A stretch of 64,000 nt of DNA from CAVXGU01 sp963761615 (GCA_963761615.1 CAVXGU010000003.1:806001-870000); one strand, 5' to 3'; numbered from the stretch's first letter, positions 52,594-61,613 are shown. Program-made: numbers and translations. The notes: generated by a model from the sequence alone, not told the origin.

Positions 52594-54126
52594 GTGGATT
52601 CCATTCTGATTGGGAAGGGCGACGGCCCCGTTCAACTCCTCGCCAAGTACGGCAACCGCCACGGGCTGATTGCCGGGGCGACCGGCACCGGCAAGACGGT
52701 GTCGCTCCTGGTGCTCGTCGAGGGCTTCTCCCGCCTCGGCGTTCCGGTGTTCCTGGCCGACGTGAAGGGCGACGTCGCCGGCGCGGCGATGGCCGGCACC
52801 CTCACCGACCAGATCCGCCAGCGCGTCGCGCAGATCGGCATCGAGAGCTACGCCCCCGAAGCCAACCCGGTGGTGTTCTGGGATCTCTACGGCAAGCTCG
52901 GCCATCCCGTGCGCACGACGGTGAGCGAGATCGGGCCGAGCCTGATGGCGCGCATCCTCGAGCTGAACGACACACAGGAGGGCGTGCTCGAAATCGCCTT
53001 CAAGCTGGCCGACGACGAGGGGCTGCTGCTGCTCGACCTCGACGACCTGCGCGCGCTCGTCGGCTACGTCGCCGAGCATCACAAGGAGCTCTCGGGACAG
53101 TACGGCCTCGTCAGTCCGACCTCCGCGGCGGCGATCCAGCGCGCCCTGCTCGCGCTCGAGCGCGAGGGCGGCACCGGCTTCTTCGGCGAACCGGCGCTCG
53201 AGCTGTCCGATCTGATGCGCACCGATCTCGGCGGCCGCGGCGTGATCAACATCCTGGCCGCGGACCAGCTCGTCCTGAAGCCCCGCCTCTACTCGACGTT
53301 CCTGCTGTGGCTGCTCTCGGAGCTGTTCGAGACGCTCCCGGAAGTCGGCGATCTGGACAAGCCGAAGCTCGTCTTCGCCTTCGACGAGGCGCACCTGCTC
53401 TTCGACGATGCGCCGGCGGCCCTGCACCAGCGGATCGAGCAGGTGGTGCGGCTGATTCGCTCGAAAGGCGTGGGCGTGTACTTCTGCTCGCAGTTTCCCG
53501 ACGACGTGCCGGGCGAGATTCTGGGGCAGCTGGGCAACCGCGTCCAGCACGCGCTGCGCGCCTTCACGCCGCGCGACGAGAAGGCGGTGCGGACGGCGGC
53601 CGAGACCTTCGTCCCCAATCCCAGGCTCGATGTCGCCCGGACGATTTCCGAACTGGGGGTGGGGGAGGCCCTCGTGTCGATGCTGCTCGACAAAGGGGTG
53701 CCGATGCCCGTCGAGCGCGCGCTCATCAGCCCGCCCCGCTGCCGTATGGGCGCCATCACGCCCGAAGAGCGGGCCGCCGTCCGGGCGCGGAGTCCGATCG
53801 GCGGGAAGTACGACACGGCCGTCAATCGCGAGTCGGCCTACGAGCTGCTGAACAAGCGCACGGGCGCCGCTCCGGCTGCGTCCGCCGCGCCGGGACCTGC
53901 GCCTCGCGGCGGCGCGGCGGCGCCGCCGCCTCCCGCCTCGCCGCAGGCTCCGGCCGGCGCGGCCGGGCCCGGGGCGCTCGGCGAGATCCTCTGGGGCACC
54001 AAGCGGCGACAGGGTCTCGTCGAGGCGATGGCGAAGCAGGCCGCGCGGACCGTCGGCAGCCAGTTTGGTCGCCAGATCATGCGCGGTGTGCTCGGCGGCA
54101 TCCTGGGATCCTCGCGCAGCCGATAA
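52594..54126 (+). CDS. HerA-like ATPase (YjgR/DUF853)
   Basis: A 510-residue ATPase with Walker A LIAGATGTGKTVSLLVLVE (about residues 27-45), Walker B KLVFAFDEAHLLFDD, and GVGVYFCSQFPDDVPGEILGQLG as a sensor-like stretch. This is the HerA/FtsK-type YjgR group, thought to act on DNA or in its processing, without direct data. A Pro/Ala/Gly-rich linker of about 40 residues precedes the basic C-terminus. The start is GTG. No NurA-like nuclease is nearby. The stop overlaps the next GNAT (TAATG). Confidence 0.87.
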   Translation: MDSILIGKGDGPVQLLAKYGNRHGLIAGATGTGKTVSLLVLVEGFSRLGVPVFLADVKGDVAGAAMAGTLTDQIRQRVAQIGIESYAPEANPVVFWDLYGKLGHPVRTTVSEIGPSLMARILELNDTQEGVLEIAFKLADDEGLLLLDLDDLRALVGYVAEHHKELSGQYGLVSPTSAAAIQRALLALEREGGTGFFGEPALELSDLMRTDLGGRGVINILAADQLVLKPRLYSTFLLWLLSELFETLPEVGDLDKPKLVFAFDEAHLLFDDAPAALHQRIEQVVRLIRSKGVGVYFCSQFPDDVPGEILGQLGNRVQHALRAFTPRDEKAVRTAAETFVPNPRLDVARTISELGVGEALVSMLLDKGVPMPVERALISPPRCRMGAITPEERAAVRARSPIGGKYDTAVNRESAYELLNKRTGAAPAASAAPGPAPRGGAAAPPPPASPQAPAGAAGPGALGEILWGTKRRQGLVEAMAKQAARTVGSQFGRQIMRGVLGGILGSSRSR

Positions 54127-54629
54127 TGCGGAGGGTGCTCGAGCGGCCGTCGCGGCGGCGCCGCGACGAGTTCCTGGCGGCGGTGGAGAGGAGCCGCGCG
54201 CTCCACGGCCGTCTGGTCGCCCCTCCGCGGACGGTCGTCGCGTTCGAGGCGTATCTCGACCGCCTTCGACGGCCGGGGCACGCCGGCTACTTCGTCTGCA
54301 CGGGCGACGGCGAGCTGGCGGGCGTGATCAACATCAGCGAGATGGTGCACGGCAACTTCCGGTCCGGCTACCTCGGCTACTACGCCTTCGCGCCGCACGG
54401 CGGCCACGGGCACATGCGCCGCGGTCTGCGCGCCGTCATCGGCAAGGCGTTCGGCGTTCACCGGCTGCACCGCCTGGAGGCCAACATTCAGCCCGGCAAC
54501 GAGGCGTCCATTGCCCTGGTCCGCGGCCTGGGCTTCCGCCGGGAAGGGTTCTCGCCGCGCTATCTGAAGATCGCCGGCCGCTGGCGGGATCACGAGCGCT
54601 GGGCGCTCACCGCCGAGGACTGGCGGTAG
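54126..54629 (+). CDS. RimJ-like GNAT acetyltransferase
   Basis: A 167-residue GNAT: RDEFLAAVERSRALHGRLVAPP, GVINISEMVHGNFRSGYLGYYAFAPHGGHGHM and LHRLEANIQPGNEASIALVRGLGFRREGFSPRYLKI (region markers). This is the RimJ/RimL pattern, which acetylates protein or small-molecule amines. It is coupled to the HerA-like gene by a one-base overlap. Confidence 0.85.
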   Translation: MRRVLERPSRRRRDEFLAAVERSRALHGRLVAPPRTVVAFEAYLDRLRRPGHAGYFVCTGDGELAGVINISEMVHGNFRSGYLGYYAFAPHGGHGHMRRGLRAVIGKAFGVHRLHRLEANIQPGNEASIALVRGLGFRREGFSPRYLKIAGRWRDHERWALTAEDWR

Positions 54630-54640
54630 ACGGAGGTCCC

Positions 54641-55294
54641 GTGACACGCCTGCTCCTCGGCTCGGGCGCCGGCACGCTCGCCCTGGCGCTGTCGATCGTC
54701 GCCTGCTCCTCGCCGGCCCCCCCGGTCCAGGCGCCTCCGCCGGCGCGTCTGCCTCCGCGGCTCTGGGGCGACCTCACGCCGGTGGTCTCGGTGAAGGAGC
54801 TGATGCGCGACATGATCGATCCCGTGGCCGACGACATCTTCGACGCCGTCAGCACGATTGTCACCGACCACGGCGTGGTCGAGACCGAGCCCAGGAGCGA
54901 CGAGGACTGGGAGAAGGTGCGCGTCGGCGCGGTGACGCTGGCCGAGGGCGTCTACCTGCTGAAGATCCCGCGGCCGTTCGCGCCGTCCGGGGACGTCAAC
55001 AACAGCACCGGGCCGGATCCGGAGGAGCTGTCGCCGGATCAGATCCGGGCCAAGCTCGAGCAGGATCCCGTGCTGTGGAACGCCAAGATCGAGGCGCTCC
55101 GCAACGTGGGCCTCGAGGTGCTCGAAATCGTGAAGAAGAAGGACGCCCGGGCGCTGTGGGACGCGAGCGAAGATCTGGACGAAGCGTGCGAGAACTGCCA
55201 CATCGAGTACTGGTATCCGGGCGAGCGGGACCTGTACCGCCGGCTCGATCGCCGTCTCGAGGATCTCTACGGATCGGCGGGATCCGCGAGGTGA
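54641..55294 (+). CDS. Cytochrome c'-like lipoprotein (CxxCH at C-terminus)
   Basis: A 217-residue protein with a lipoprotein signal ending in SIVACSS and a C-terminal heme-binding motif CENCH in DEACENCHIEYWYPGE. A single CxxCH near the end of a helical protein fits the cytochrome c' layout, which binds gases such as NO. It starts at GTG (54641) and overlaps the next gene. It would sit on the periplasmic side of the membrane. The heme number (one) and coordination are inferred. Confidence 0.7.
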   Translation: MTRLLLGSGAGTLALALSIVACSSPAPPVQAPPPARLPPRLWGDLTPVVSVKELMRDMIDPVADDIFDAVSTIVTDHGVVETEPRSDEDWEKVRVGAVTLAEGVYLLKIPRPFAPSGDVNNSTGPDPEELSPDQIRAKLEQDPVLWNAKIEALRNVGLEVLEIVKKKDARALWDASEDLDEACENCHIEYWYPGERDLYRRLDRRLEDLYGSAGSAR

Positions 55295-55773
55295 CGCGCG
55301 CGCGACGTCCGGTCACCCACATCCTGTTCGAGGCGGGCATCGTCACCAAGGGGATCGACGGGATCCTCGAGATCGCCGGCGGCGTGCTGCTGTTCCTCGT
55401 GAACCCACGCGCGATCGGCCACCTCGCGCGGGTGCTCACCCAGCACGAGCTGAGCGAGGATCCGCACGACCTGGTGGCGCGGTGGCTCCTGCACGCCGCG
55501 CTCCACCTGCGCGCGAACACGCAGATCTTCGCGGGGATTTATCTGCTGGGCCACGGGCTGATCAAGGTGGGCCTCGTGGCCGGGCTGCTGCTCGGGCGCC
55601 GGTGGGCCTATCCGGTGGCCATCGGCGTGTTCCTCCTGTTCGTCGCGTATCAGCTGTACCGCTACTCGCACACGCACGGACCGGCGCTCATCGCGCTCTC
55701 GGTGCTCGACGTGATCGTGATCGGTCTGACGTGGGTCGAGTACAAACGGCTTCGCGCCTCGCGCGAACTGTGA
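55291..55773 (+). CDS. DUF2127 membrane protein
   Basis: A 160-residue membrane protein: HILFEAGIVTKGIDGILEIAGGVLLFLVNP (region marker), TQIFAGIYLLGHGLIKVGLVAGLLLGRRWAYPVAIGVFLLF and HGPALIALSVLDVIVIGLTWVEY. This fits DUF2127, four hydrophobic segments, function unknown. It overlaps the cytochrome gene by four bases (GTGA). Confidence 0.83.
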   Translation: MTRARRPVTHILFEAGIVTKGIDGILEIAGGVLLFLVNPRAIGHLARVLTQHELSEDPHDLVARWLLHAALHLRANTQIFAGIYLLGHGLIKVGLVAGLLLGRRWAYPVAIGVFLLFVAYQLYRYSHTHGPALIALSVLDVIVIGLTWVEYKRLRASREL

Positions 55774-55805
55774 TACACCCTGACGACGCTAGACTAGGAG
55801 GCCGC

Positions 55806-56366
55806 ATGGTGTCGCTGCTGTCGCTGGGACTGCCGATCCTGCTCTCGTCCGTGCTGGTGTTCATCGCCAGCTCGGTCATCCACATGATGACACCGCTGCA
55901 CCACGGCGACCTGCGCCGCGTGCCGGACGAGGACCTGGTGCAGGAGGCGATGCGCGGCTTCAAGATCGCGCCCGGCGACTACGCGATCCCGTGTCCGGAG
56001 TCCATGGAGAACATGCGGTCGAAGGCGTTCGTGGACAAGGTCCACAAGGGACCGGTCGTGTACATGACGATTGCGCCGAGCACGCCGGTCTCCATGGGGC
56101 GGAATCTGACGCTCTGGTTCGTCTACTCGGTCGTCATCAGCCTCTTCGCCGCCTACGTCACCAGCCGGGCGCTGGGCCGGGGCGCCGACTACCTGGCGGT
56201 GTTCCGCTTCGCGGGCACCACCGCCTTCATCGCCTACGCGATGGCCCTGCCGCAGCAGTCGATCTGGTACTCCAAGAACTGGGGCACGACGATCCGGACG
56301 ATGTTCGACGGCCTCGTGTACGGCCTCGTGACCGCCGGCACGTTCGGCTGGTTGTGGCCGCGCTGA
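55806..56366 (+). CDS. Hypothetical membrane protein
   Basis: A 186-residue protein with hydrophobic segments at both ends (LLSLGLPILLSSVLVFIASSVIHMM; NLTLWFVYSVVISLFAAYVTS; FAGTTAFIAYAMALPQQSIW; MFDGLVYGLVTAGTFGWLWP) and a soluble loop rich in charged residues after MTPLHHGDLRRVPDEDLVQEAMR. I do not recognise the family. The AGGAGG site supports this start. Confidence 0.65.
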   Translation: MVSLLSLGLPILLSSVLVFIASSVIHMMTPLHHGDLRRVPDEDLVQEAMRGFKIAPGDYAIPCPESMENMRSKAFVDKVHKGPVVYMTIAPSTPVSMGRNLTLWFVYSVVISLFAAYVTSRALGRGADYLAVFRFAGTTAFIAYAMALPQQSIWYSKNWGTTIRTMFDGLVYGLVTAGTFGWLWPR

Positions 56367-56382
56367 GCGGCCGGGAGACGTC

Positions 56383-57012
56383 GTGAGAACGCTGTCGAGT
56401 CTGTTCGCCAACAACCGCGCCTGGGCGGCGCGTCAGATCGCCAGCCGTCCCGACTTCTTCACCCGACTCTCGCACCAGCAGTCGCCCGAGTACCTCTGGA
56501 TCGGCTGCTCGGACAGCCGCGTGCCCGCCAACGAGATCGTGGACCTGCTCCCTGGAGAGCTGTTCGTGCACCGCAACGTCGCGAACCTGGTCGTCCACAC
56601 GGATTTGAACTGTCTGTCGGTGCTCCAGTACGCCGTCGACGTCCTGAAGGTGCGCCACGTGATCGTGTGCGGTCACTACGGCTGCGGCGGGGTGCGCGCG
56701 GCGCTCGATCAGGCGAAGCTCGGCCTCATCGACAACTGGCTCCGCCACGTCCAGGACGTCCACGCGCTCCACCGCGACGAGGTGGAGGCCGCCGGAAGTG
56801 ACGAGGCCCGCTTCCGGCGCCTGTGCGAGCTCAACGTCTTCGCGCAGGCCCGCCACGTCTCGGAGACGACGATCGTGCGCGACGCCTGGGCGCGCGGACA
56901 GACGCTGGCGATTCACGCGTGGATCTACGGGCTCGAGGACGGCCTGTTGCGCGACCTCGATTTCTCCGTGACCGGCCCGGCCGACGCCGCATCCGCCACG
57001 ACTTTGCGGTAG
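56383..57012 (+). CDS. can: Beta-carbonic anhydrase
   Basis: This zinc enzyme interconverts CO2 and bicarbonate. The 209-residue protein has the first ligand Cys in WIGCSDSRVPANEI (with the Asp-Arg dyad), FVHRNVANLVV, and the His and second Cys in VIVCGHYGCGGVRAAL. It starts at GTG. It follows the unknown membrane protein by 16 bases and may share a transcript. Confidence 0.95.
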   Translation: MRTLSSLFANNRAWAARQIASRPDFFTRLSHQQSPEYLWIGCSDSRVPANEIVDLLPGELFVHRNVANLVVHTDLNCLSVLQYAVDVLKVRHVIVCGHYGCGGVRAALDQAKLGLIDNWLRHVQDVHALHRDEVEAAGSDEARFRRLCELNVFAQARHVSETTIVRDAWARGQTLAIHAWIYGLEDGLLRDLDFSVTGPADAASATTLR

Positions 57013-57023
57013 CATCTTCACCC

Positions 57024-57806
57024 ATGACCACCGCTTCCTCCTGGGGCCGCCGTCTCGCGGCGGCGGCCGTCGCGCTCATCCTTCTCGCTCCGGCGTCGGC
57101 GTTCGCGCAGACCGACGAGATCCAGGTGTACGACGGCGCGCTCGCGCCCGTGGGCACCTTCAACCTGACGCTCCACAACAACTTCACGCCGGACGGCATC
57201 AAGACGCCTGCCTTCCCCGGCGCCGTGATCGCCGACAAGTCCCTCAACGGCGTGCCCGAGTGGGCCTACGGGGTGACGCCCTGGTTCGAGGCGGGCCTCT
57301 ACCTGCCGCTCTACAGCATCGACAAGGATCGCGGCGCCGTGCTCGACGGCTTCAAGCTCCGCACGCTCTTCGCCGTGCCGCACGCCGACGATCGCCGCTT
57401 CGTCTACGGCGTCAACTTCGAGTTCAGCTACAACGCGCGCTACTGGGACACCAAGCGCGTCAGCTCGGAGGTGCGTCCCATCATCGGCTGGCACCTGAAG
57501 CCGGTGGACATCATCATCAACCCGATCCTCGACACCGAGTACGACGGGTTGAAGAACCTGGTGTTCGCGCCGTCGTTCCGGGTCGCCTACAACACGTCGC
57601 CCAACTTCGCGGTCGCCGTCGAGGAGTACGCGGAGTTCGGACCGATCAGCGGGTTCGCACCCGTCAGCGAACAGCCGCACCAGCTCTTCGGCGTGATCGA
57701 TCGCACGGGTGGGTACTTCGACATCGAGGCCGGCGTCGGCTTCGGCCTGACCGACGCCTCGGACAAGGTCACCCTCAAGCTGATTCTGTCGAAGGATCTG
57801 AACTAG
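57024..57806 (+). CDS. Outer-membrane beta-barrel-type protein
   Basis: A 260-residue protein with a signal peptide (LAAAAVALILLAPASAFAQ) and alternating aromatic/hydrophobic strands: GTFNLTLHNNFTPDG, GVNFEFSYNARYWDTKR, VRPIIGWHLKPVDIIINPIL, and NFAVAVEEYAEFGPISGF. The pattern is that of a small outer-membrane barrel. The function is unknown. A nearly perfect palindrome follows its stop. Confidence 0.72.
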   Translation: MTTASSWGRRLAAAAVALILLAPASAFAQTDEIQVYDGALAPVGTFNLTLHNNFTPDGIKTPAFPGAVIADKSLNGVPEWAYGVTPWFEAGLYLPLYSIDKDRGAVLDGFKLRTLFAVPHADDRRFVYGVNFEFSYNARYWDTKRVSSEVRPIIGWHLKPVDIIINPILDTEYDGLKNLVFAPSFRVAYNTSPNFAVAVEEYAEFGPISGFAPVSEQPHQLFGVIDRTGGYFDIEAGVGFGLTDASDKVTLKLILSKDLN

Positions 57807-57814
57807 ACCGATGT

Positions 57815-57839
57815 GGTCATGGGGTATTACCCCATGACC
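57815..57839. terminator. Near-perfect 12-bp palindrome between convergent genes
   Basis: GGTCATGGGGTA and TACCCCATGACC flank one base. It lies between the barrel gene and the convergent permease, so it may serve as a two-way terminator, although only C-runs follow. It shares the ATGGGGTAA word with 13968-14083. Confidence 0.45.
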
Positions 57840-57851
57840 CCATTCCCCCCG

Positions 57852-60356
57852 TCACTCGTACCTGAGCGCCTCCATGGGGTGCACGCGCGAGGCGCGATAG
57901 GCGGGGACGAAGGCGGCGGCGAAGGCCACGAGGGCGAGAGCAACGGCGGAAGCGGCGAGAACCGGCAGGTCGCCGCCATTCAGCTGGAAGAGCATCGACC
58001 GGGCTATCCGGCTCAGTCCCACGGCGGCCGCCAGGCCGACCGCCCCGCCGACCCCCAACATCACGGCGACCTGGCCGAGCACCATCCGGCGGACATCGGC
58101 GGCGTCGGCGCCCAGAGCCATCCGCAGCCCGATCTCCCGCGTCCGCTGCGCCACCGTGTAGGCCAGCACGCCGTAGAGCCCGATCGCCGCGAGGAGCGTC
58201 GCCAGCAGCGCGAACGCGGCCGACATGATCGTCGTCACGCGATCGACGGTGACGTTCTCGTCGATCTGCTCGGGCATCGTGCGCAGGTTCTCGACGGGAA
58301 GGGTCGGGTCGATCTGCGCGACCAGGCGCGGGATCGAGGGCAGGACGTCCCCGGGATCGAGCGCCGTGCGGACGTAGAAGTACAGGCTGCCGACGTTCTT
58401 GTCCTGCCGATAGGGACGGAAGAATATCGGCGGCACCGGATCCTTCACCTGGCTGTACTTCGAGTCCTTGACGAGCCCCACGATCTCGGTGTCCAGCTTC
58501 GAGCGGTACCCGTCGCCGCCCCCCATGTGCTTCCCGACGGGGTTGGGGCCGAGGTCGAACTTCTTCGCGAAGGTCTCGTTGACGATGGAGACCTTGGGCG
58601 AGTCCAGGGTGTCGTCGCGCGTGAACTCGCGTCCCGCGAGAATCGGCGTGCCCATCGTGGAGAAGTACCCGGGACCCACGACGTTGTAGCGTGCGTTCGA
58701 GTCGGTGTCGGGCCCGGCCTGGAAGCCTTCCACCGCCACGTCGCTTCCCGAATTGCTGCCCGTCAGCAGCGGGATGCGCGAACTGGTGACGCCCGTCACG
58801 CCCGGGAGCGCCGCGAGGGCGTCCTCGAGGCGCTCGAAGAGCTGCGCCGAACGCTCCGGCGCATAGCCGTTGAGCTGCGGTGCCACCCCGAAGGTGAACA
58901 GGTGGTCTGCCTTGACGCCCAGATCGACGCGGCTCACGTTGAGCAGGCTCTGCGTGAACAACCCCGCCGAGCCGAGCAGCGCCATGGCGAGCGCGATCTG
59001 CGTCGTCGCGAGCGCCGACCGGAACCGGGCCGCCGCCCGGGCGCCCGAGGAATGGCCGGCCTGGCTCTTGATGGCGGCGGCCACGTCCGGGCGCGTGGAC
59101 TGGACGGCGGGGAAGAGGCCGAAGAGCAGGCCGGTGCCGAGCGTCACGACCGTCGCGAAGAGGAGCACCGTGCCGCTGATGTGCGCGTCGGCGACCGTGC
59201 GCGCCGCCTCGACCGACAGGAGCGACTTCATGATCGCGAGCGTCCAGCGCGCGACGAGCAGGCCGCCGATGCCGCCCGTGACAGCGAGCAGGCACGACTC
59301 GAAGAGCAGCTGGCCGACGAGCTGTGCACGGCTCGCGCCGAGGGCCAGGCGCACCGCGATCTCGGTCGTGCGGCCGGCGGCCCGGGCGAGGAGCAGGTTG
59401 GCGATGTTCGCGCACGCGATGAGGAGCACCAGAACCGCGACGGCCATCAGCAGGATGAGGGGGCCGCTCGCCGTCTGTCGAATGGTGGTCTGCCCCGCGG
59501 CACCCGGGTCGAGCGTGACCGTTCTCGCCAGGAACCGTCGCATCGTCTGCGGGCTGACCTCGGTCTGCAGGGGCGCCTCGACGTCCTTCAGAATCGCCTG
59601 ATAAGGCCCGTCGATGGCCGCGCGCGCCTGCTCGATCGTGACGCCGGGCGCCAGCCGCCCGAACACGTACACCCAGTAGTGGCGCCGGTTGTCGAGCGAC
59701 ATCCCCTGAGGCTGCAGCAGCGCATGCAGGGTGATTGGGACGAAGACGAATGGCTGCGCGCCGAGCGTCGTGCCGTCGAAGCCCTCCGGCGCGACGCCCA
59801 CGATCGTCAACGCCTGGCCGTTGACCGTGAGCGCCCGTCCGACGACGTCAGGGTTCGCCGCGAAATGAGTGGTCCAGTAGGTGTGGCTGAGCACCGCCAC
59901 CGGCGCGCCCCCCACGACGCGGTCGTCGTCGGGGCCCAGGAGCCGGCCGACCTCCGGGTGGATCCCGAGGAGCGGGAAGTAGCTCCCGGAGACCTCCACG
60001 GCCTGCCCGTTCACCGTTTCGCCGCCCGAGGCCAGGTTTGCTCCGAAAATTCGGTGAGCCGCGAGTCCGGTGAAGCCTTTCTGGTCCTTCTCGAGATCCC
60101 GGAACATCGGATAGCTGAAGACGACGTCGCAGTCGCCCGCGAGGTTGCACGACTGCGAGCCGGGCTTGGGGCCGGGAGCCGAGAGGTTGACGAGCGACGC
60201 CGGATCGGAGACCGGCAGGGGCTGCAGGAGGATCTGGTTGAACAGCGTGAAGATCGCGGTGTTCGCGCCGATGCCAAGCGCCAGCGACAGGACCGCCACC
60301 GCCGTGACGAACGGCGTCCGCGCGAAGCTTCGCAGCGCGAACTTCAACGTCAGCAC
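57852..60356 (-). CDS. FtsX/MacB-type orphan permease (ADOP family)
   Basis: A membrane protein of about 834 residues with an N-terminal MacB/FtsX region (FALRSFARTPFVTAVAVLSLALGIGANTAIFTL as region marker), a large periplasmic domain, four central helices including LLLMAVAVLVLLIACANIANLLLARA, a second periplasmic domain, and three final helices ending VHPMEALRYE. Such duplicated orphan permeases without a linked ATPase are abundant in Acidobacteria. Transported substrate unknown. The first in-frame start before the conserved part is the GTG at 60354-60356. No ATPase gene lies next to it. Confidence 0.88.
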   Translation of the reverse strand: MLTLKFALRSFARTPFVTAVAVLSLALGIGANTAIFTLFNQILLQPLPVSDPASLVNLSAPGPKPGSQSCNLAGDCDVVFSYPMFRDLEKDQKGFTGLAAHRIFGANLASGGETVNGQAVEVSGSYFPLLGIHPEVGRLLGPDDDRVVGGAPVAVLSHTYWTTHFAANPDVVGRALTVNGQALTIVGVAPEGFDGTTLGAQPFVFVPITLHALLQPQGMSLDNRRHYWVYVFGRLAPGVTIEQARAAIDGPYQAILKDVEAPLQTEVSPQTMRRFLARTVTLDPGAAGQTTIRQTASGPLILLMAVAVLVLLIACANIANLLLARAAGRTTEIAVRLALGASRAQLVGQLLFESCLLAVTGGIGGLLVARWTLAIMKSLLSVEAARTVADAHISGTVLLFATVVTLGTGLLFGLFPAVQSTRPDVAAAIKSQAGHSSGARAAARFRSALATTQIALAMALLGSAGLFTQSLLNVSRVDLGVKADHLFTFGVAPQLNGYAPERSAQLFERLEDALAALPGVTGVTSSRIPLLTGSNSGSDVAVEGFQAGPDTDSNARYNVVGPGYFSTMGTPILAGREFTRDDTLDSPKVSIVNETFAKKFDLGPNPVGKHMGGGDGYRSKLDTEIVGLVKDSKYSQVKDPVPPIFFRPYRQDKNVGSLYFYVRTALDPGDVLPSIPRLVAQIDPTLPVENLRTMPEQIDENVTVDRVTTIMSAAFALLATLLAAIGLYGVLAYTVAQRTREIGLRMALGADAADVRRMVLGQVAVMLGVGGAVGLAAAVGLSRIARSMLFQLNGGDLPVLAASAVALALVAFAAAFVPAYRASRVHPMEALRYE

Positions 60357-60401
60357 GAACCCATAGACGAGATCGCCGGCGAAATGGTTTACTCGCCGCC
60401 T

Positions 60402-60893
60402 ATGAGCGTCCCGACGACTTTCGACATCAGACCCGCACGGCCCGGCGACGAGCCCATCGTGCTCCGCCTCATCAAGGCGCTGGCGGAGTACGAGAAACTG
60501 GCGCATCAGGTGGTGGCCACCGAGGCCGACCTGACCGAGTCACTCTTCGGACCGCGGCCCTACGCCGAGGCGATCATCGGGTACGCAGACGGCGCTCCGG
60601 TCGGTTTTGCCGTCTACTTCCACTCGTTCTCGACCTTCTGGGGACGGCCCGGGATCTACCTCGAGGACGTCTTCGTGGAGCCGGAGTGGCGCGGCCGCGG
60701 CCTCGGCAGGCGTCTGCTGGCCCACGTGGCGCGGGTCGCGGTGGAGCGCGGCTGCCGGCGGATGGAGTGGTCGGTGCTCGACTGGAACGCGCCGTCGATC
60801 GGCTTCTACAAGAGCCTCGGCGCCAGGCCGATGGACGAGTGGACGGTCTACAGGCTCGACGGGGAGGCGCTCGCCCGCGTCGCGCAGAGGTAG
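60402..60893 (+). CDS. GNAT acetyltransferase (diamine-acetyltransferase-like)
   Basis: A 163-residue GNAT: FDIRPARPGDEPIVLRLIKALAEYEKLAHQVV (region marker), FHSFSTFWGRPGIYLEDVFVEPEWRGRGLGRRLL and MEWSVLDWNAPSIGFYKSLGA. The FLGRPGIYLEDxFV-type block is typical of spermidine/spermine N1-acetyltransferase relatives. Substrate is likely an amine but not proven. It is divergent from the permease. Confidence 0.87.
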   Translation: MSVPTTFDIRPARPGDEPIVLRLIKALAEYEKLAHQVVATEADLTESLFGPRPYAEAIIGYADGAPVGFAVYFHSFSTFWGRPGIYLEDVFVEPEWRGRGLGRRLLAHVARVAVERGCRRMEWSVLDWNAPSIGFYKSLGARPMDEWTVYRLDGEALARVAQR

Positions 60894-60916
60894 AGCAGGC
60901 CTTCAGGCCTGGGGTG

Positions 60917-60996
60917 CTCGGCAGACCTGAAGGTCTGCCCTACAGGGCGCCGAGCACTCGGCAGACCTGAAGGTCTGCCCTACAGGGCGCCGAGCA
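60917..60996. repeat. 40-bp perfect tandem duplication around GACCTGAAGGTC
   Basis: Two identical 40-base units (60917-60956 and 60957-60996) each contain GGCAGACCTGAAGGTCTGCC followed by CTACAGGGCGCCGAGCA. The last 17 bases of the second unit are the 3' end of bcp (its stop is at 60980). The first unit therefore carries a copy of the bcp end. A related AGGCCTTCAGGCCT lies just upstream. Confidence 0.85.
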
Positions 60997-61438
60997 CGTC
61001 CTCGGCGTGCCCCGTCACCTTGACGTTGTCCCAGCGCCTGGCGACCTTGCCGTCGGGGCCGATCAGGTAGGTCGTCCGGACGATGCCCATGAACGACCGG
61101 CCGTAGAGGGACTTCTGCTGCCAGACGCCGTACTTCTCGGCGATCTCGTGGTCGGGATCGGCGAGCAGGGGGAACGTCAGGTCGTGTTTGGCGGCGAACT
61201 TCGCCTTGCTGGCTTCGTCGAGGATGCTCACGCCGAGCACGACGGCCTTGCCGGTCTTGAACTTCGGCAGGCTCGCCTCGAAATCGCAGGCTTCCTTCGT
61301 GCAGCCGGGCGTATCGTCCTTCGGGTAGAAGTAGAGCACGACGGAGCGTCCGGCATAGTCGCCGAGCCGGTGTGTCTGCCCCGCCTGGTCCTTGAGCGAG
61401 AAGGCGGGGGCCTTGCGTCCGGGATCGATGAGCGCCAT
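60980..61438 (-). CDS. bcp: Thiol peroxidase Bcp (peroxiredoxin)
   Basis: Bcp reduces hydroperoxides in the cytoplasm. The 152-residue protein has LYFYPKDDTPGCTKEACDFEA with the peroxidatic Cys in GCT and the resolving Cys five residues on, as in E. coli Bcp, and FMGIVRTTYLIGPDGKVARRW. Its last codons are part of the 40-bp duplicated unit. CATAAT lies eight bases before the ATG, suggesting a leaderless message. Confidence 0.93.
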   Translation of the reverse strand: MALIDPGRKAPAFSLKDQAGQTHRLGDYAGRSVVLYFYPKDDTPGCTKEACDFEASLPKFKTGKAVVLGVSILDEASKAKFAAKHDLTFPLLADPDHEIAEKYGVWQQKSLYGRSFMGIVRTTYLIGPDGKVARRWDNVKVTGHAEDVLGAL

Positions 61439-61613
61439 AGAGCCTGATTATGGCAGAAGGTGCGTGCCGCGCGCGTCCGGCCGCGCGAGCCGGCCGGCGC
61501 CGGTTGTATACTGAGGGCCGCTGAGCACGCCGGACGTTCCTCCACAAATGACTCATCGTCAACAGGCGTCGACGCCGGTCTTGGATCCGGTGCGCTGATC
61601 GGCAGGGCGACAG
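61439..61613. other. Spacer with candidate promoters between bcp and the GT2 gene
   Basis: The 175-base gap separates divergent genes. CATAAT on the minus strand (61447-61452) faces bcp. TATACT at 61507-61512, preceded by TTG, may drive the glycosyltransferase genes. Nothing else is seen. Confidence 0.35.

Noticed and set aside
57813..60893. Long plus-strand frame opposite the permease
   Set aside because: Only its last part, from 60402, is a real gene (GNAT). The rest is a shadow of the permease.
60917..60996. CRISPR array
   Set aside because: There are only two adjacent identical units with no spacers, and each is a palindrome plus gene end.
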